DNA of 64,000 bases, from NCBI GenBank assembly GCA_021613535.1, contig CP075492.1, positions 310,001 to 374,000 on the forward strand, given 5' to 3'. Below are positions 11,617 through 24,174 of the stretch, piece by piece. Source of the stretch: Adineta vaga (taxonomy: Eukaryota > Rotifera). The notes under the pieces are model-generated. The model did not search any database and was not told the DNA's origin. It was given only the letters and a program-made list of their open reading frames with translations. The number at the start of each line of letters is the position of its first letter. Within the stretch, counting starts at the first letter, position 1. A program made the position numbers and the translations under genes.

Positions 11617-13340
11617 CATTGATATACTTCTCTCCACACATTGACAAATAATATCACCAACATTTACACGATATTCATTCAATAGAGTCAAAGACAATAC
11701 TTGAACATAATATAACAGTTCACAATATGTCAACGACTGTTCATCTAATTCTACAGCTAACTTTTGTGAATAGATCATCGCTTTAGAAACAAACTCATGA
11801 TGAATGCATTTGACAGATGGATATGATATTTGTGTATTATTCATTGATTGTACAAGTAATTGTTCAGTTGGTAGTGTTAATGATAATTCATACAGTGGTT
11901 TCTTCGATTGACTATCAATAATAGATGCACATAGATCATACAACAGTGAATGAAATTGTTGTGAAATCTTATTCACAGTTTCCACGTGAAACAAATCCAA
12001 TGATGCATCGATTGTACATGAAAGTTCATTAGGATCCAAAGTATGATGAAAAGTGAGAATAAAATCAAATTTACTCATCACTTCATCTTCACTAATCTCA
12101 ATCGAATATGGTGCTAAAATAAGTTCATTATCACCAAGATTTACTTTGTCTTGATCGTCATTTGTCATCGATGTTATAAACTGGAATGATGTATCAAGAA
12201 ATGCAGGATTTGATAGATGAGGATGTTGTGCAAGAATACGTTGAAGTGGAAAATATGAATATTTCATACTATTTGTCATCAAGACTCGCATTTGTTGAGT
12301 GAATTGATGAAACGAAGAATGAGGATCAAGTTGACATCGAAGAGGAATAGCATTGACAAACATTCCAATTAGAGATCTAAATTCATCTCGATAACGTCCA
12401 TCTGTATTCATTCCAATGCATAGATCTTGTTCTCCATTGGTTAATTTGAATAAGAAGATGAAATAAGTCATGAGTGACAAATATTCAAGTGATATGTTAT
12501 TTGTGGATGCATAAGTGAGAAAGTAATGTGAAAGATCTTGTCCCAAATCAAAAGAAATAGATGTTCCACGGCCAGTTCGATGTTCATTTGCAAGACGATA
12601 TCGATCATATGGTAATGAAAGAGATTGATCAAGTTTACTATTATGTAGAGCATCAAGCCAAAACATTTCTGCACCAGTCATTGGCATTTGTTGTTCGATA
12701 GCAGCATCTATACAGAAGAACAAGTGACAAATGAGAAAGAAAACGTGCGATGTTGAGGATGTATACTTACAATCAAGATAACGAAGGTTCGTTTCATCAT
12801 TGTTGTCGTTAAGTAATTGACTTGTTGTATATGCTTGATTAAGATCATGAAGAAATATATCCGTTGATGGAAAATCAAATGCTGCATGATGAAAATTGAA
12901 GATGATTATATCTTTATGATGAAGTAGATGATCGGAAGAGATGTGTTTGTAATAAACAAGATGACATCGAAAGACAAGACCTTGATTAAGACTAAAGAGT
13001 CGAGGATTTCGTTTTTCTTCATGTATGATATTGTTGAGTTGTTCTTGTGTTTCATAAGTACTCTCAATAAAGGTAAATAATGTCTTTTGATCTGTGGTGA
13101 CGTCTATGATTCGTTGCATCAATATATTTTTATTTGTGTCGAAAATGAATGCTGTATGAAGTGCAAAATGTTTGTCGATAGTGAGATAGAGTGCATGTTG
13201 AAGTTGTTTAACTGATATGGTATTGTTTGTAGAAAGATGATAAATGAAAGGCATGTTATAGATTGCTACTTGTGGTTGATCAAGATCGAATCGCATCTGT
13301 TCACCGAGCCAAATGCGAGCTTGTGCATATGATGCTGGTG
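11617..13340 (-). CDS. NRPS unit 2: condensation domain plus start of A domain
   Basis: Same structure as the unit 1 C exon: SYAQARIW, HHAAFDF, a 63-bp intron (12708-12770), LPYDRYR, IGMFVNAIPLR and the A1 segment LTYCELL. It enters at a phase-1 acceptor (CTATAG|CACCAG) and leaves in phase 0 at ATG|GTAGGT. It is nearly identical to unit 1 along its whole length and to unit 3 except over the last ~370 bases. It opens a C'-C pair with the preceding exon 15749-14242. An ATG at 13383 is available if the unit is a gene of its own. Confidence 0.87.
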
Positions 13341-14241
13341 CTATAGTTATCATAGCACATTTGTATAAGAATAAAAACGCCAATGATGTAGAGGTGCTGA
13401 GGACGCACTCTCCCGAGTGATAGTTTCATGGGGTGTCTCTCTCTCTTTTACAAGTACGTTCAGTATTCATGCGAGTGGTAGCTAAGTACTCTCTTCAAAG
13501 ATGAGCTATGGATAAAAAATAAAAATATATGAGTGGCCTAAATCACTCCACAGTTATATCAGAAGTGCCTGTAAAGTATTTTTGAATACTTGAAATATTT
13601 AATACGATTATCCTTTAGAACTCTAATTGAAGTACAGAGTGAATTCGACGTTAAGTAGCGATCCAGTAAGTTTCAGCTTTTATATAGGAAATACTTCACC
13701 ATGTCTCTCTTTTGATATATATATATATATATTCACACTAATCCCTTCGTTTTCTTTAACAAAGAAAGTAAATGAACTACATATACTATAGGTAAAAGCA
13801 GAAGCAAACAAAATATATTCTCTATCAGAAACTAAAACGAACTAAATTTTGTCTTTCGAACACTCACAAATGAATCAAACAAATGTCAACTATGTATCTT
13901 TCATAGCTGCGATGGCTAAGTGCTTATGTTGTTTAAGATAAATTGAAACTATATTCTGTGCAAACATCAGTGGCATCATTCATAGAATAAATCTCAACAA
14001 ATCAAGAACGAAATACTTCTCATAATTCTTACACTAGGGCATGGGCTACAATGTTAGTCACGATTTTAGAGAGGAGGAGTGCAAATATCACTGTCTATAA
14101 AGAGAGAAAAGCTGTAGAGAGCAGTTTGATATGTAAATCATAACAATTATAGTTGTCATCTACACAAGACACGTCTGTGAAAGATTATTCGTCATATGCA
14201 CCTTCAACAACAAGATATTTTTAGTTCGAACAGAAACCTAC
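13341..14241 (-). other. NRPS intron between units 3 and 2 (empty transposon site)
   Basis: About 0.9 kb between the phase-1 donor GAAG|GTAGG at 14241-14240 and the acceptor at 13342-13341. It is almost identical to the flanks of the transposon between units 2 and 1. A single ACTAATCCC at 13737-13745 marks the empty target site. No coding signal is seen. Confidence 0.65.
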
Positions 14242-15749
14242 CTTCACTTGTGATATTTGATTGTCGATCAAATATAACATCATCGATTTCCTTAGCTTCC
14301 TTCGGCAATATAAGATCAAGTTTCGATACAGCTGTCCCACACATGTTCACTTCATCCACTATTCCATTCGATACAAACAATTGTTCAATACAATACGAAA
14401 ATCGTTCACCTATATCTGTAACAGTTCCATCATCAAATAAATCATGAGAACATATAAAATACAATGATAATCTATTGTTTTGTAATGTTGGATTATAAAC
14501 AAATGTTAACATGAAATCAAATTTAGCTATTTCATCTGATTGTTCTAATGATACTTCTTCTAATTTTGTATCATTCATCGATAAGGAACTCTCACTTTCA
14601 GATAAAGTGATAAAATCGAACATTGTTTCCAAAAATGTAAGATTCGATTGGTTGGCATGAAAGTCATTAAGAATATGTTGAAGTGGATAATGAGAATGTT
14701 TAAGTATTGATAAACACATTTCTCTTACAGAATGAAAAACTTCATCAAATGACCAATCTCCATTGAGTTGAATACGATATGGTAATGTTGCTACAAACAT
14801 TCCTATCATATTATACAATTCAGATCGATATCGATTGGCATTTATACTACCAACACATAAATCAGTTTGATTGTGAGATAATTTAAATAGAAATACATAA
14901 AATATCGATAGTCCAAGTTGAAAAAATGTAAGATGATGTGATGATGCATAGTTTAGAAATGATGTACATGTAACATCATTTAGTATTATTTGAGTTGTAG
15001 CACCTAAGCCAGATCGATGATGAATTGATGAACGAGATCGATCATATGGTAATGATAATGAATGTTGAAGATCACATCCTTGAAGTTGAGAATACCAAAA
15101 CTCACGAGATAAGGTCATATCCATGACATGTTCATGAACAGAATAATCAACATATTGAAATGAATTGTCATCTAGAGATAGCGAACTATGATCTTGATAA
15201 GCAAGAGAAAGATCACGAATAAAGATTGATGTTGATGCACCATCAAAGAAAGCATGATGAACAGTAAATAATATTAAATCATCTCTATTCAACATATCAT
15301 CTTCTTCATTTGAACTGTGTGTGTGAGAACGAAGAATATGACAATTAATGACATGTCCTTTTGATAAATCAAATAAATCACATTTATTCAAGATTCTCTT
15401 CACAATTTCATTCATATCGCCATCTTCTCTGGAAACATTCACTATTGAAAACCAAATGTTTCACTATTATTGCTTAAAGTATTCATATCTCGACAATCTT
15501 GTACAATAATACCATTTTGATCAAGATAAAGTGCTGTTCTCAGAATCTGATGTTTTCTAATGATACATTGATATGCATGATATAATCGTGAAATTGATAT
15601 ATGATGGTCATTTATCGATGATAGACGATATATTAATGGAATAACATACATATTTGTATTGTTATCTGTCGAAGAAGAAGAAGAAGAAGAAGAAGAAAAT
15701 CGAATATTTTCATCTAAGAAAATGCGTTCTTGAGCAAAGGATGCTTTCG
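14242..15749 (-). pseudogene. NRPS unit 3: second condensation domain (C'), one-base frameshift
   Basis: Near-identical twin of the unit 2 C' exon, with HHAFFDG, LPYDRSR and IGMFVATLPYR. It is intact at the A run where unit 2 breaks (14921-14926, six A). It is broken instead at 15448-15451, where four A replace the five of unit 2 (9465-9469). The exon is again 1508 nt. Splice sites and phases match unit 2. Each copy is thus intact exactly where the other is broken, so the intact domain can be read only by comparing them. Confidence 0.8.
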
Positions 15750-15805
15750 CTAAAGTGAGAAATAGAATGTGGTTATTAGAGTATTTTTGAGATTATATTT
15801 GTTAC

Positions 15806-17554
15806 CTGTAAGGATATTTAATGAATGCCAAGAATGATCATCTTTACTCAATTCGGTATTGAGAATCTGATGAATAAGTTTTGCATGATCAATGATAGTT
15901 GGATGTTGAAATAGATCAGTAATAGCAATGGAATTTATTTCTAATCGAAATTCTACTTTATAGTGATGTAGAAGTTGCATAATAATTAATGAATGGCCAC
16001 CAATAGAGAATATGTTTGTATTAGTAGAGATTTGTTTTTGTTTCAATAGATCACACCATATATGATGAATAATAGATTCAATTTTATTTGTTGGTTCTAC
16101 TAAATCGTTAGTATTGTTGAGTTTAGTTGAAGAGAGAACAAGGGAATCAGGTGAGGGCAATCGTTTTCGATCAATTTTTCCATTTGGATTGAGAGGTAAT
16201 TTATCAAGAATAATGAAATAAGATGGAATCATATGCGGTGGAAGATGTGATTGACAATATTCATGTAATTCTTTTTCACTAACGACTGAACTTTGAACAT
16301 AAGCAACTAAATGATCTTCACCCCATTTCACCACAACACAAGTAGATATCGATGTAATACTAAGTAGGCATCGTTCAATTTCACCAAGTTCAATCCTTTG
16401 TCCATGTAGTTTGATTTGAAAATCTTTTCTTCCTTGATAATAGATACGACCATTATGGTCTATTTTGGCAAGATCACCAGTTCGATAAAATAACATATCA
16501 TCGATATAAATTACTGCTTTCGATGTTAAATCATCGCGTTCAAGATAGCCAGCAAAGACGCCTACTCCACCGATAAATAGCTCTCCTTCTTCGTTGAGCA
16601 TCACACTCTGGAAGTGCTCATTCAAAATTGTTAGACGATAATTCAGCAGCGGCCGACCTATTGGAACACCTTCACTTTCGATAGTGCAATGCAAAAGATA
16701 ACTAGTACAAGCAATAGTAGATTCTGCTGGGCCATATAGATTCCAGATGTTACAGCTTACTATGCTGATGCTGGAAATTAAGTTTAATAAACTTGAATTA
16801 AATGCATCTCCTGTTAAAGCAGAAAACTAGCCCGATGATATAGCAATAAACATATAGTCCGCAACTCACCGATGCTACAGACTGACCGAAGATGTTTAGC
16901 AACATGACCAAGCCTGTAATCCCATATGTACTTGAAAAAACTGACAAGTAAACTAGGAACAGTGTGTATGTATGTAGTTTGTTTGTCGTGTAACACCCTC
17001 GATAGATAATCAAAGTCAATAGTTCCTCTCGGATGAAGCATAATTAATGTAGCACCTTTCGAGAGAATACCAAGTATCTCTTGAACATGAATATCGAAGG
17101 AACATCGTGCCATTTGTACTGCAGTATCTTCTTTATTAAACGAGCCTATGAAGGTCAAAGAATGCATACATTCATTGAAACTGCCATGTCGAACTTGAGC
17201 CTAAAAAGACAAAGAGAAAGAGAAATTCAACAAAAAGAAACAATGAACGCGCACCGCTTTCGGTACCCCAGTTGAGCCACTTGTGAATATGACGTATGCA
17301 ATGTTTTCTGGTATCACTACAATGTTTGACAACTGTTCAAAGTGTATATCATTTTGTGTGTTATTATTAGTCAATATCAAATCAACATTGACTAAGATAT
17401 TTTCATCATATTGCTTATTCCTTGTTAACCAATGCACAAGGACAAGACGACTATGAGTCTGTTCTACAAGCGTATGTAAACGATGTGGTGGATCTCGCGG
17501 TGATAATGGACAATATACACCACCTGCCATTTCAATTGCCATTATACCGATGAC
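15806..17554 (-). CDS. NRPS unit 3: adenylation and thiolation domains
   Basis: Exons are 17554-17255 (A2-A3, 100 codons), 17200-16870 (A4) and 16810-15806 (A5-A10 and T); the last intron is 59 bp. Motifs: TSGSTGVPK, SFDIH (A4), NLYGPAEST (A5), YRTGD (A7), GRKDFQIKLHGQR (A8), NPNGKIDR (A10) and IGGHSL (T, active Ser). The GGE motif reads SIGD after splicing, a departure from consensus. The hand-read specificity code is D-I-Q-H-V-S-L-I-A-K, different from unit 2. From A8 to the T domain it is almost identical to unit 2; upstream of about 16450 it is clearly diverged. It activates and carries one amino acid whose identity I cannot assign. Confidence 0.88.
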
Positions 17555-17615
17555 CTAGAGTGAAGAACAATCTTTCACTGATAATAACAGATACTTTTCT
17601 GATTCATCTACTTAC

Positions 17616-19336
17616 CATTGATATACTTCTCTCCACACACTGACAAACAATATCACCAACTTTTACATCATATTGGTTCAGTAAAGTCAAAGACAATACC
17701 TGAACATAATACAACAGTTCACAATATGTCAACGATTGTTCATCTAATTCTACAGCTAACTTTTGTGAATATATCATTGCTTTGGAAACAAATTCATGAT
17801 GAATACAGTTGACAGATGCAAATGATATTTGTGTATTATTCATTGATTGTACAAGTAATTGTTCATATGGCAATGTTAATGAGAATTCATACAGTGGTTT
17901 CTTCGCTTGACTATGAATAGATGTTGACAACTGACACAACATTAAATGAAATTGCTGTGAAATCTTATTCACAGTTTCCACGTGAAACAAATCCAATGAT
18001 GCATCGATTGTACATGAAAGTTCATTAGGATCCAAAGTATGATGAAAAGTGAGAATAAAATCAAATTTACTCATCACTTCATCTTCACTAATCTCAATCG
18101 AATATGGTGCTAAAATAAGTTCATTATCACCAAGATTTACTTTGTCTTGATCGTCATTTGTCATCGATGTTATAAACTGGAATGATGTATCAAGAAATGC
18201 AGGATTTGATAGATGAGGATGTTGTGCAAGAATACGTTGAAGTGGAAAATATGAATATTTCATACTATTTGTCATCAAGACTCGCATTTGTTGAGTGAAT
18301 TGATGAAACGAAGAATGAGGATCAAATTGACATCGAAGAGGAATAGCATTGACAAACATTCCAATTAGAGATCTAAATTCATCTCGATAACGTCCATCTG
18401 TATTCATTCCAATGCATAGATCTTGTTCTCCATTGGTTAATTTGAATAAGAAGATGAAATAAGTCATGAGTGACAAATATTCAAGTGACATGTTATTTGT
18501 CGATGCATATGTGAGAAAGTATTGTGAAAGATCTTGTCCAAAGTCAAACGAAATAGATGTTCCACGACCAGTTCGATGTTCACTTGCAAGACGATATCGA
18601 TCATAGGGTAATGATAGAGATTGATCGAGTTTACTATTATGTAGAGCATCAAGCCAAAACATTTCTGCACCAGTCATTGGCATTTGTTGTTCGATAGCAG
18701 CATCTATATAGAAGAACAAGTGACAAATGAGAAAGAAAACGTGCGATGTTGAGGATGTATACTTACAATCAAGATAACGAAGGTTCGTTTCATCATTGTT
18801 GTCGTTAAGTAATTGACTTGTTGTATATGCTTGATTAAGATCATGAAGAAATATATGCATTGATGGAAAATCAAATGCTGCATGATGAAAATTGAAGATG
18901 ATTATATCTTTATGATGAAGTAGATGATCGGAAGAGATGTGTTTGTAATAGACAAGATGACATCGAAAGACAAGACCTTGAGTAAGATTGAAGAGTTGAG
19001 GATTTCGTTTTTCTTCATGTATGATATTGTTGAGTTGTTGTTGTGTTTCATAAGTACTCTCAATAAATGTAAATAATGTCTTTTGATCTGTGGTAATGTC
19101 TATGATTCGTTGCATCAATATATTTTTATTTGTGTCGAAAATGAATGCTGTATGAAGTGCAAGATGTTTGTCGATAGTGAGATAGAGTGCATGTTGAAGT
19201 TGTTTCACTGATATAGTATTGTTTGTAGAAAGGTGATAAACGAAAGGCATGTTATAGATTGCTACTTGTGGTTGATCAAGATCGAATCGCATCTGTTCAC
19301 CGAGCCAAATGCGAGCTTGTGCATATGATGCTGGTG
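17616..19336 (-). CDS. NRPS unit 3: condensation domain plus start of A domain
   Basis: C domain with SYAQARIW, HHAAFDF, LPYDRYR and IGMFVNAIPLR, and a 63-bp intron at 18704-18766. The acceptor CTATAG|CACCAG at 19338-19337 is phase 1 and fits the donor of the lone first C exon. Unlike units 1 and 2, no ATG leader precedes the SYAQ motif; the sequence upstream of the acceptor is unrelated. This supports splicing from 19823 and marks the edge of the tandem duplication. The last ~370 bases (17616-17985) differ from units 1 and 2, which match each other there. Confidence 0.87.
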
Positions 19337-19822
19337 CTATAGTTTAGAAGAATTATTTTAGTTTTTATTTGTGTCATGTCGATGAGAGTACGAAGGGTGT
19401 GATTTTTTTTAGCCAACATTCTGTTTCTCGCTGAAAGGTTTAGAAACAAGTATAAAATCTCAGATTCAAGGGAAGAGAAAATTGGGTGATGATGGAAATG
19501 GATGGGTGACAACAGGCACAGCTTGGTACAATATTTCATCTGAAGCTTCATTCATGTAGTTTCCAAAGAACTTTAACTCAACTGAAATCAGAAATCGCTC
19601 TTATCCTCTATTTTCACTGTTCAAATGTTTATGAATCACAATGTGGATCAGACTCGATTGTATGACCATTTTTATTAGGTTTGTCCGTTTGCTTAGTTTG
19701 TAGCGAATTATATCCTCTAAGATATTATCGACAAAGATTTTAATGAAAGATTGGTATTATATGTCTATATTAGTCCGTCACCGTGAGTATCAACATTATC
19801 TAATCGAAATAAAAGAATATAC
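19337..19822 (-). other. Predicted intron between first C domain and unit 3
   Basis: 486 bp from GAAG|GTATATT to CTATAG|CACCAG, phase 1 at both ends. No coding motif is seen. It is not related to the introns between the tandem units. Confidence 0.55.
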
Positions 19823-21398
19823 CTTCATTTTCAATAGTTTGTAATCTAAAAAAGACAGCTCTTTTTATTTCGTCTATATCTTCTGGTAAGACGAGTGATA
19901 GTTGGTAAATAGGCATGTCAGAGTGTCTAGTAATTGAGTTATCGAGTGCTTGAGAACCGAAAAGTTGCGTCAGTATGTGTTTAAAACGCTTTGCAAGTAG
20001 ATCAACATCAGTTTGATTTTGATATATATCAGCCGAACAATCAAAAAAACATTCGATACTCTTTGCATGATGATCATGTGATATTGTAAGAAAGGTATCA
20101 AATGCCACTACTCCATTTCCATGGAGTCGATCTCGATCAAAATACATACCGAGATCAATATCACCATCTATAGTGAATTCTTTATTATTTTTTGCTGTTA
20201 ATGATGACACTAATGATTCATATTGAAATAATATTGATGGTAATGCTTGTTGGTCTCGTTGTTCATATGAATTAATAATATGCTGATAAGGTAAATAAGC
20301 ATGTTCTAGAATATTGTTACTTAATTCTTGTACTTTTCGTGTAAGATAACTAAATGAACCTTCTGGTTCCATTTTCATTCGATATGGCACAACGTTAACA
20401 AACATTCCGATCATATTTTCCATTCCTTGAGATCGATTTGCCATAACACTTGCTATACATAAATCATTTTTATCATCATCATTGACTAATTTCATTAATA
20501 ATATATAATAGCAAGCAAGACATAATGAAAACATAGTAATATTATTTTCTGTAGCATATAGTGCCATTCCGTCAACAAGCTGTTGATCTAAAGTAAATGC
20601 AACTGAGTAGCTACGACCAAATGATTTTTTATTTGTTTTATTTTTATTAGATATAAAATCTTGTGTTTTAGTCCAATCGTATCCATTCATAAGATTGGAC
20701 CAAAATCGACGTGCTTTATTCATTTTAGAATCTGTACTTGTATCAGCTAACATTGCCTGTTCATATAATGCAACGTCGATATATTGTGGAATCAACAATG
20801 TTGGTTGCTGATGACGATTAATCCAACAAGCTTGTTTAAATGCTTGAATAAATGGTTTAGCTGAATTAGCATCCAATGCGATATGGTGAAAACTAATAAC
20901 AATTAGATCATTTTCATGTAATGATACGTCATGATAATCGTCAGTTCGTTCTATTATGTGACATCGTAAAACTTTTCCTTTTTCCATATCGAAATGTTTT
21001 CGAACAGACTCATTTGTAAGAAGACGATCGAGTTCTTCTAATGTTGCAACATTTCTTGAATGTTCAAATGAATAAATAGCATCAACAAGAGGAAGAATGT
21101 ATTGTTTGATTTGATTAGTTTCCGGATCAAAACGAACAGCAGTACGAAAAACCATGTATTGTTCAATTAATATAAGTAAAATCGAATGGATACGTTCGAT
21201 TAGTAATGAACCTCTTTTGATTATGAATGGTACTATAAGATTATAGACCGATAAATCAGAAGATTCAAAATTAATCTTTTCATGAAGCCATATTCGTTGT
21301 TGAGCCAATGAAGCAATAGTTTCTGTTCGACCTGAAATTGTGAGTTTTGGTTGTTTACGTACTTTTGTTTCGTTTATGACATATTGACGTGAAAACAT
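19823..21398 (-). CDS. NRPS first exon: N-terminal condensation domain (C0)
   Basis: Starts at ATG 21398 and ends at a phase-1 donor (19822-19821), giving 525 codons. It encodes SLAQQRIW (C1), FHHIALDA (HHxxxD kept, final G is A), FWSNLM, IGMFVNVVPYR and a C-terminal linker. It is clearly diverged from the tandem C and C' domains. No A domain follows it; the next exon is another C domain. A starter C domain at the N-terminus often accepts an acyl chain from a PKS or fatty-acid source, which would suit the PKS just upstream; that link is inference. It could also be a short gene on its own ending at 19800. Confidence 0.85.
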
Positions 21399-22495
21399 TT
21401 TTCAGGAAAATAAATCAATAAATTTTGATTAATTGAAAAAATGAATTGAAGAAGCTTAACAAAATCTAAAAGTTTAAAATAAGATTATAAAAACGAAATA
21501 GATATTTCGATTTCATTCGACTCCTATTAGAATACATGAGACAATAAAACATAAAAACTAATTGAATTATTGTGATATTATAATAAATATTCTAAAATAA
21601 GCATTAGTTTAGTATTATTAGTGAATTCAATAATCAAAATACATTTTAACTAAAAAGATATTTCGGCAGAAAATATCGCATTATTAAAATAAACATAAAA
21701 TACCACAGACAAAAGCACAAATATTGTCCTTTGTTGTTAGCGTCATTGGATATTACTTCATGACGCTACCTTCTACATAGTTGTTTTCTTTCTTTTCTAT
21801 ACATATATATACACATATATATGTATATCTTCTTTCTCTTTCTTTCCTGTCGTCTTTTAGTTTTCGTTGATTATCATGTCCGTTCTCATGATGATTTCTG
21901 TGATTGTATTTCTTCTTTGTTTTCTTCTCTTTTCTATTTTTTTTCTCAGATCATCTCTGATCTGTATTTATATTATTGTTTTTCTTTTTCTCTCGTCAGT
22001 CTTTTGTTATCATTTTCTTTAGTGTTTTATTTGATTTCATCCAATAAAACACCATTATCATCTTTCCTCATCTCATCCACATCTATTTCTTCATCTCCTC
22101 ATCCATTCCAGTCATCTCCGGTAGGATATTTGACGTGATTCTTGATTTCACATCAGATCATACTTTCGTATAGTTGTTCAGCTTACGATACATTCGTTAG
22201 CTGGAGATTCATCTTCATCCCCTGATATAAGAGACTCACATTTGTCAATAAAATTTACAGAGAGTATCTTTGAAACAATTTTGTTTTGATATAATTTTTG
22301 AAGAATGCTAAACTTCCTAACACTGATTTAGCATTTTTCTGAGTTTATGAAATTTACTTTAGAGTTCTCGGGTTTTAATGACATAGAATCTTATGACTAC
22401 TTTTACAGTGCGATGTTTGCTAGGTGTTAAGATTAGTATATGAAAAAGAGTACAGACTAACTGATTATTGATCTATGTTCGAATGATTAAAAAAT
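21399..22495. other. PKS-NRPS intergenic region
   Basis: About 1.1 kb between the end of the PKS and the start of the NRPS, the likely place of the NRPS promoter. AT-rich near 21400-21720, then pyrimidine-rich on the + strand (21780-22120). I cannot support a specific promoter element. Confidence 0.5.
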
Positions 22496-24126
22496 TTAAT
22501 TTTGATCATTTAAGAGGAATAGCTGAGCATCGACAATACCAGAATGAGTTTTTAATTGTTCTAACATTGCATTGGCAATATTTTCTTCTTGATGTTTCTG
22601 AATAGCCACTAATTGATAAGGACCGAGTGGTTGAATACGACGCATTTGTGAAATTAGTTCTTGAGCACATGCTGATATGATATTAGTACTAGATGATTCC
22701 GTAATTGAAGGCATTTGTAACATATAAATAGTTTTGCTCGATAGTTTACTAATGAAAAATTTTGAAAGATTATCAATATTAGCATTTCTTGCTGTGTCGA
22801 TAATACAAAAATAAATAGAAGAACTGCTATTTTGTTGTGATTTTTGAAGACAAATAACATTGTCTATACCAGTAAATGTTGAATTAGTAGATAATTTAAT
22901 ATCATTTTCATTAATAATATCAATATCTGTATCACTTTCTTTCGTATTTGATGAAGTAACCTGTTGTCGTCGTGTATGAAGTTTGTCATAAACTAATGTT
23001 GCAATTGATTCAATTGAAAGTCCTTGAAGTAGATCAGCTATTGGTATAAAAATACTTGTTTCTTGTCCTAACCAATTATATAATGATATGGCAGCTAATG
23101 AATCCATACCTTGACTAATAAGTGATTTATCAATTAAAATATGATCATTCGTAGATGCACCTAAAAGTCGCGTTACAGTTTTCTGTATTCGTTCAATAAT
23201 AGTCTCTTTTCGATTATAATCAAAATCGTTTGTTTTATTTATTTCTGACGATGATAATATATCATTCAATTTCATTGCAAGAGAACGCTTTTCAACAATT
23301 TCAGTCAAATAAGATGTTGCTAAATTATGACGATTTTTATATAATAATTTCCAATTAACAGCAAAAATAACTGGATAGGAAGATATATATTTATATTTAT
23401 GAATACGTTCAATTAATTCAAATACACTTATTGTCGGTACCATATCAAAACCTTCTGCCATTTTTAAAGTAATAAGTGTATCACGATGTCGATGAAACAT
23501 TCCAGCACCACTAACAGCTGGTAAGCTAATTGAAAGAGCTGGTAAATTAAGTTCTTTCATACGATAATTTGCAAGTGTATCAAGAAATTGGTTACCAGCA
23601 TTATAACCACCAGATGATATGTCAAGTAAATGGTTTCGAATTGATGAAAACATAATAAAAAAGTGAATTGGTGTATGAGTAAGTTGTGTTGCTTGATGAA
23701 GATTCCAAGCACCACGAACTTTAGCTGGTAAAACACGTGAGAAATAATCTTGTGTTAAATTATATAAACTACGATCTTCTGATACAACAGCACTATGAAT
23801 AATACCTCGAACAGGATAAGATGTTTGATTAAATTTTTCAATTAAATTATAAACTTGTTGAAAATTTGTTACATCAACTTGAACAACATCAACCTGAGCA
23901 TGATATTTATTGATTGTCTGTTTTAATCGTAACCAATCATTATATTGTGGATTAGAAGGTTGTTCAAGTTCAATTAATGTTCGACGGCTCATAAGTGCTA
24001 TGTGCTTAACACCCCGCTTTTCTATCATCCAACGAGACATTGTTAAACCAAGACCACCAAAACCGCCAGATATAAGAATTGTTCCATGATTACATACATC
24101 CGAAGAAAACATTTCATCATTATTAT
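22496..24126 (-). CDS. PKS: ketoreductase, acyl carrier protein, thioesterase-like tail
   Basis: The last PKS exon starts after AG at 24128-24127 (47-bp intron 24127-24173, phase 1). The KR has the NADPH-binding SGGFGGLG and the catalytic-type SSIR...GYNAG segment with Tyr, so it should reduce the beta-keto group. An ACP follows with GMDSL, whose Ser takes phosphopantetheine. The last ~120 residues align with the front of a type I thioesterase (Y-LQMP and RRIQPLGPYQL), but the expected GxSxG nucleophile elbow after GPYQL reads VAIQKHQ. The protein then stops at LLNDQN. So the tail lacks catalytic Ser and His and is truncated. Chain release must come from elsewhere, for example the NRPS, or the tail is dead. 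Confidence 0.85.
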
Positions 24127-24174
24127 CTAAAAATATTTATTAAATATAACAAAATAGGAAAACTAGAAATTACC

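Noticed and set aside
13384-13600. Promoter of a separate unit 2 gene
   Set aside because: Possible, but the phase-matched splice sites on both sides fit an intron better; no promoter motif could be supported.
14242-15749. C' domain read as an epimerization domain (T-E-C order)
   Set aside because: It keeps the full HHxxxDG motif and the IGMFV-TLP stretch of condensing C domains, and lacks the features I expect of an E domain.
21821-22138. 105-codon open frame on the + strand
   Set aside because: Low-complexity Phe/Ser/Leu composition from a pyrimidine-rich tract between PKS and NRPS.
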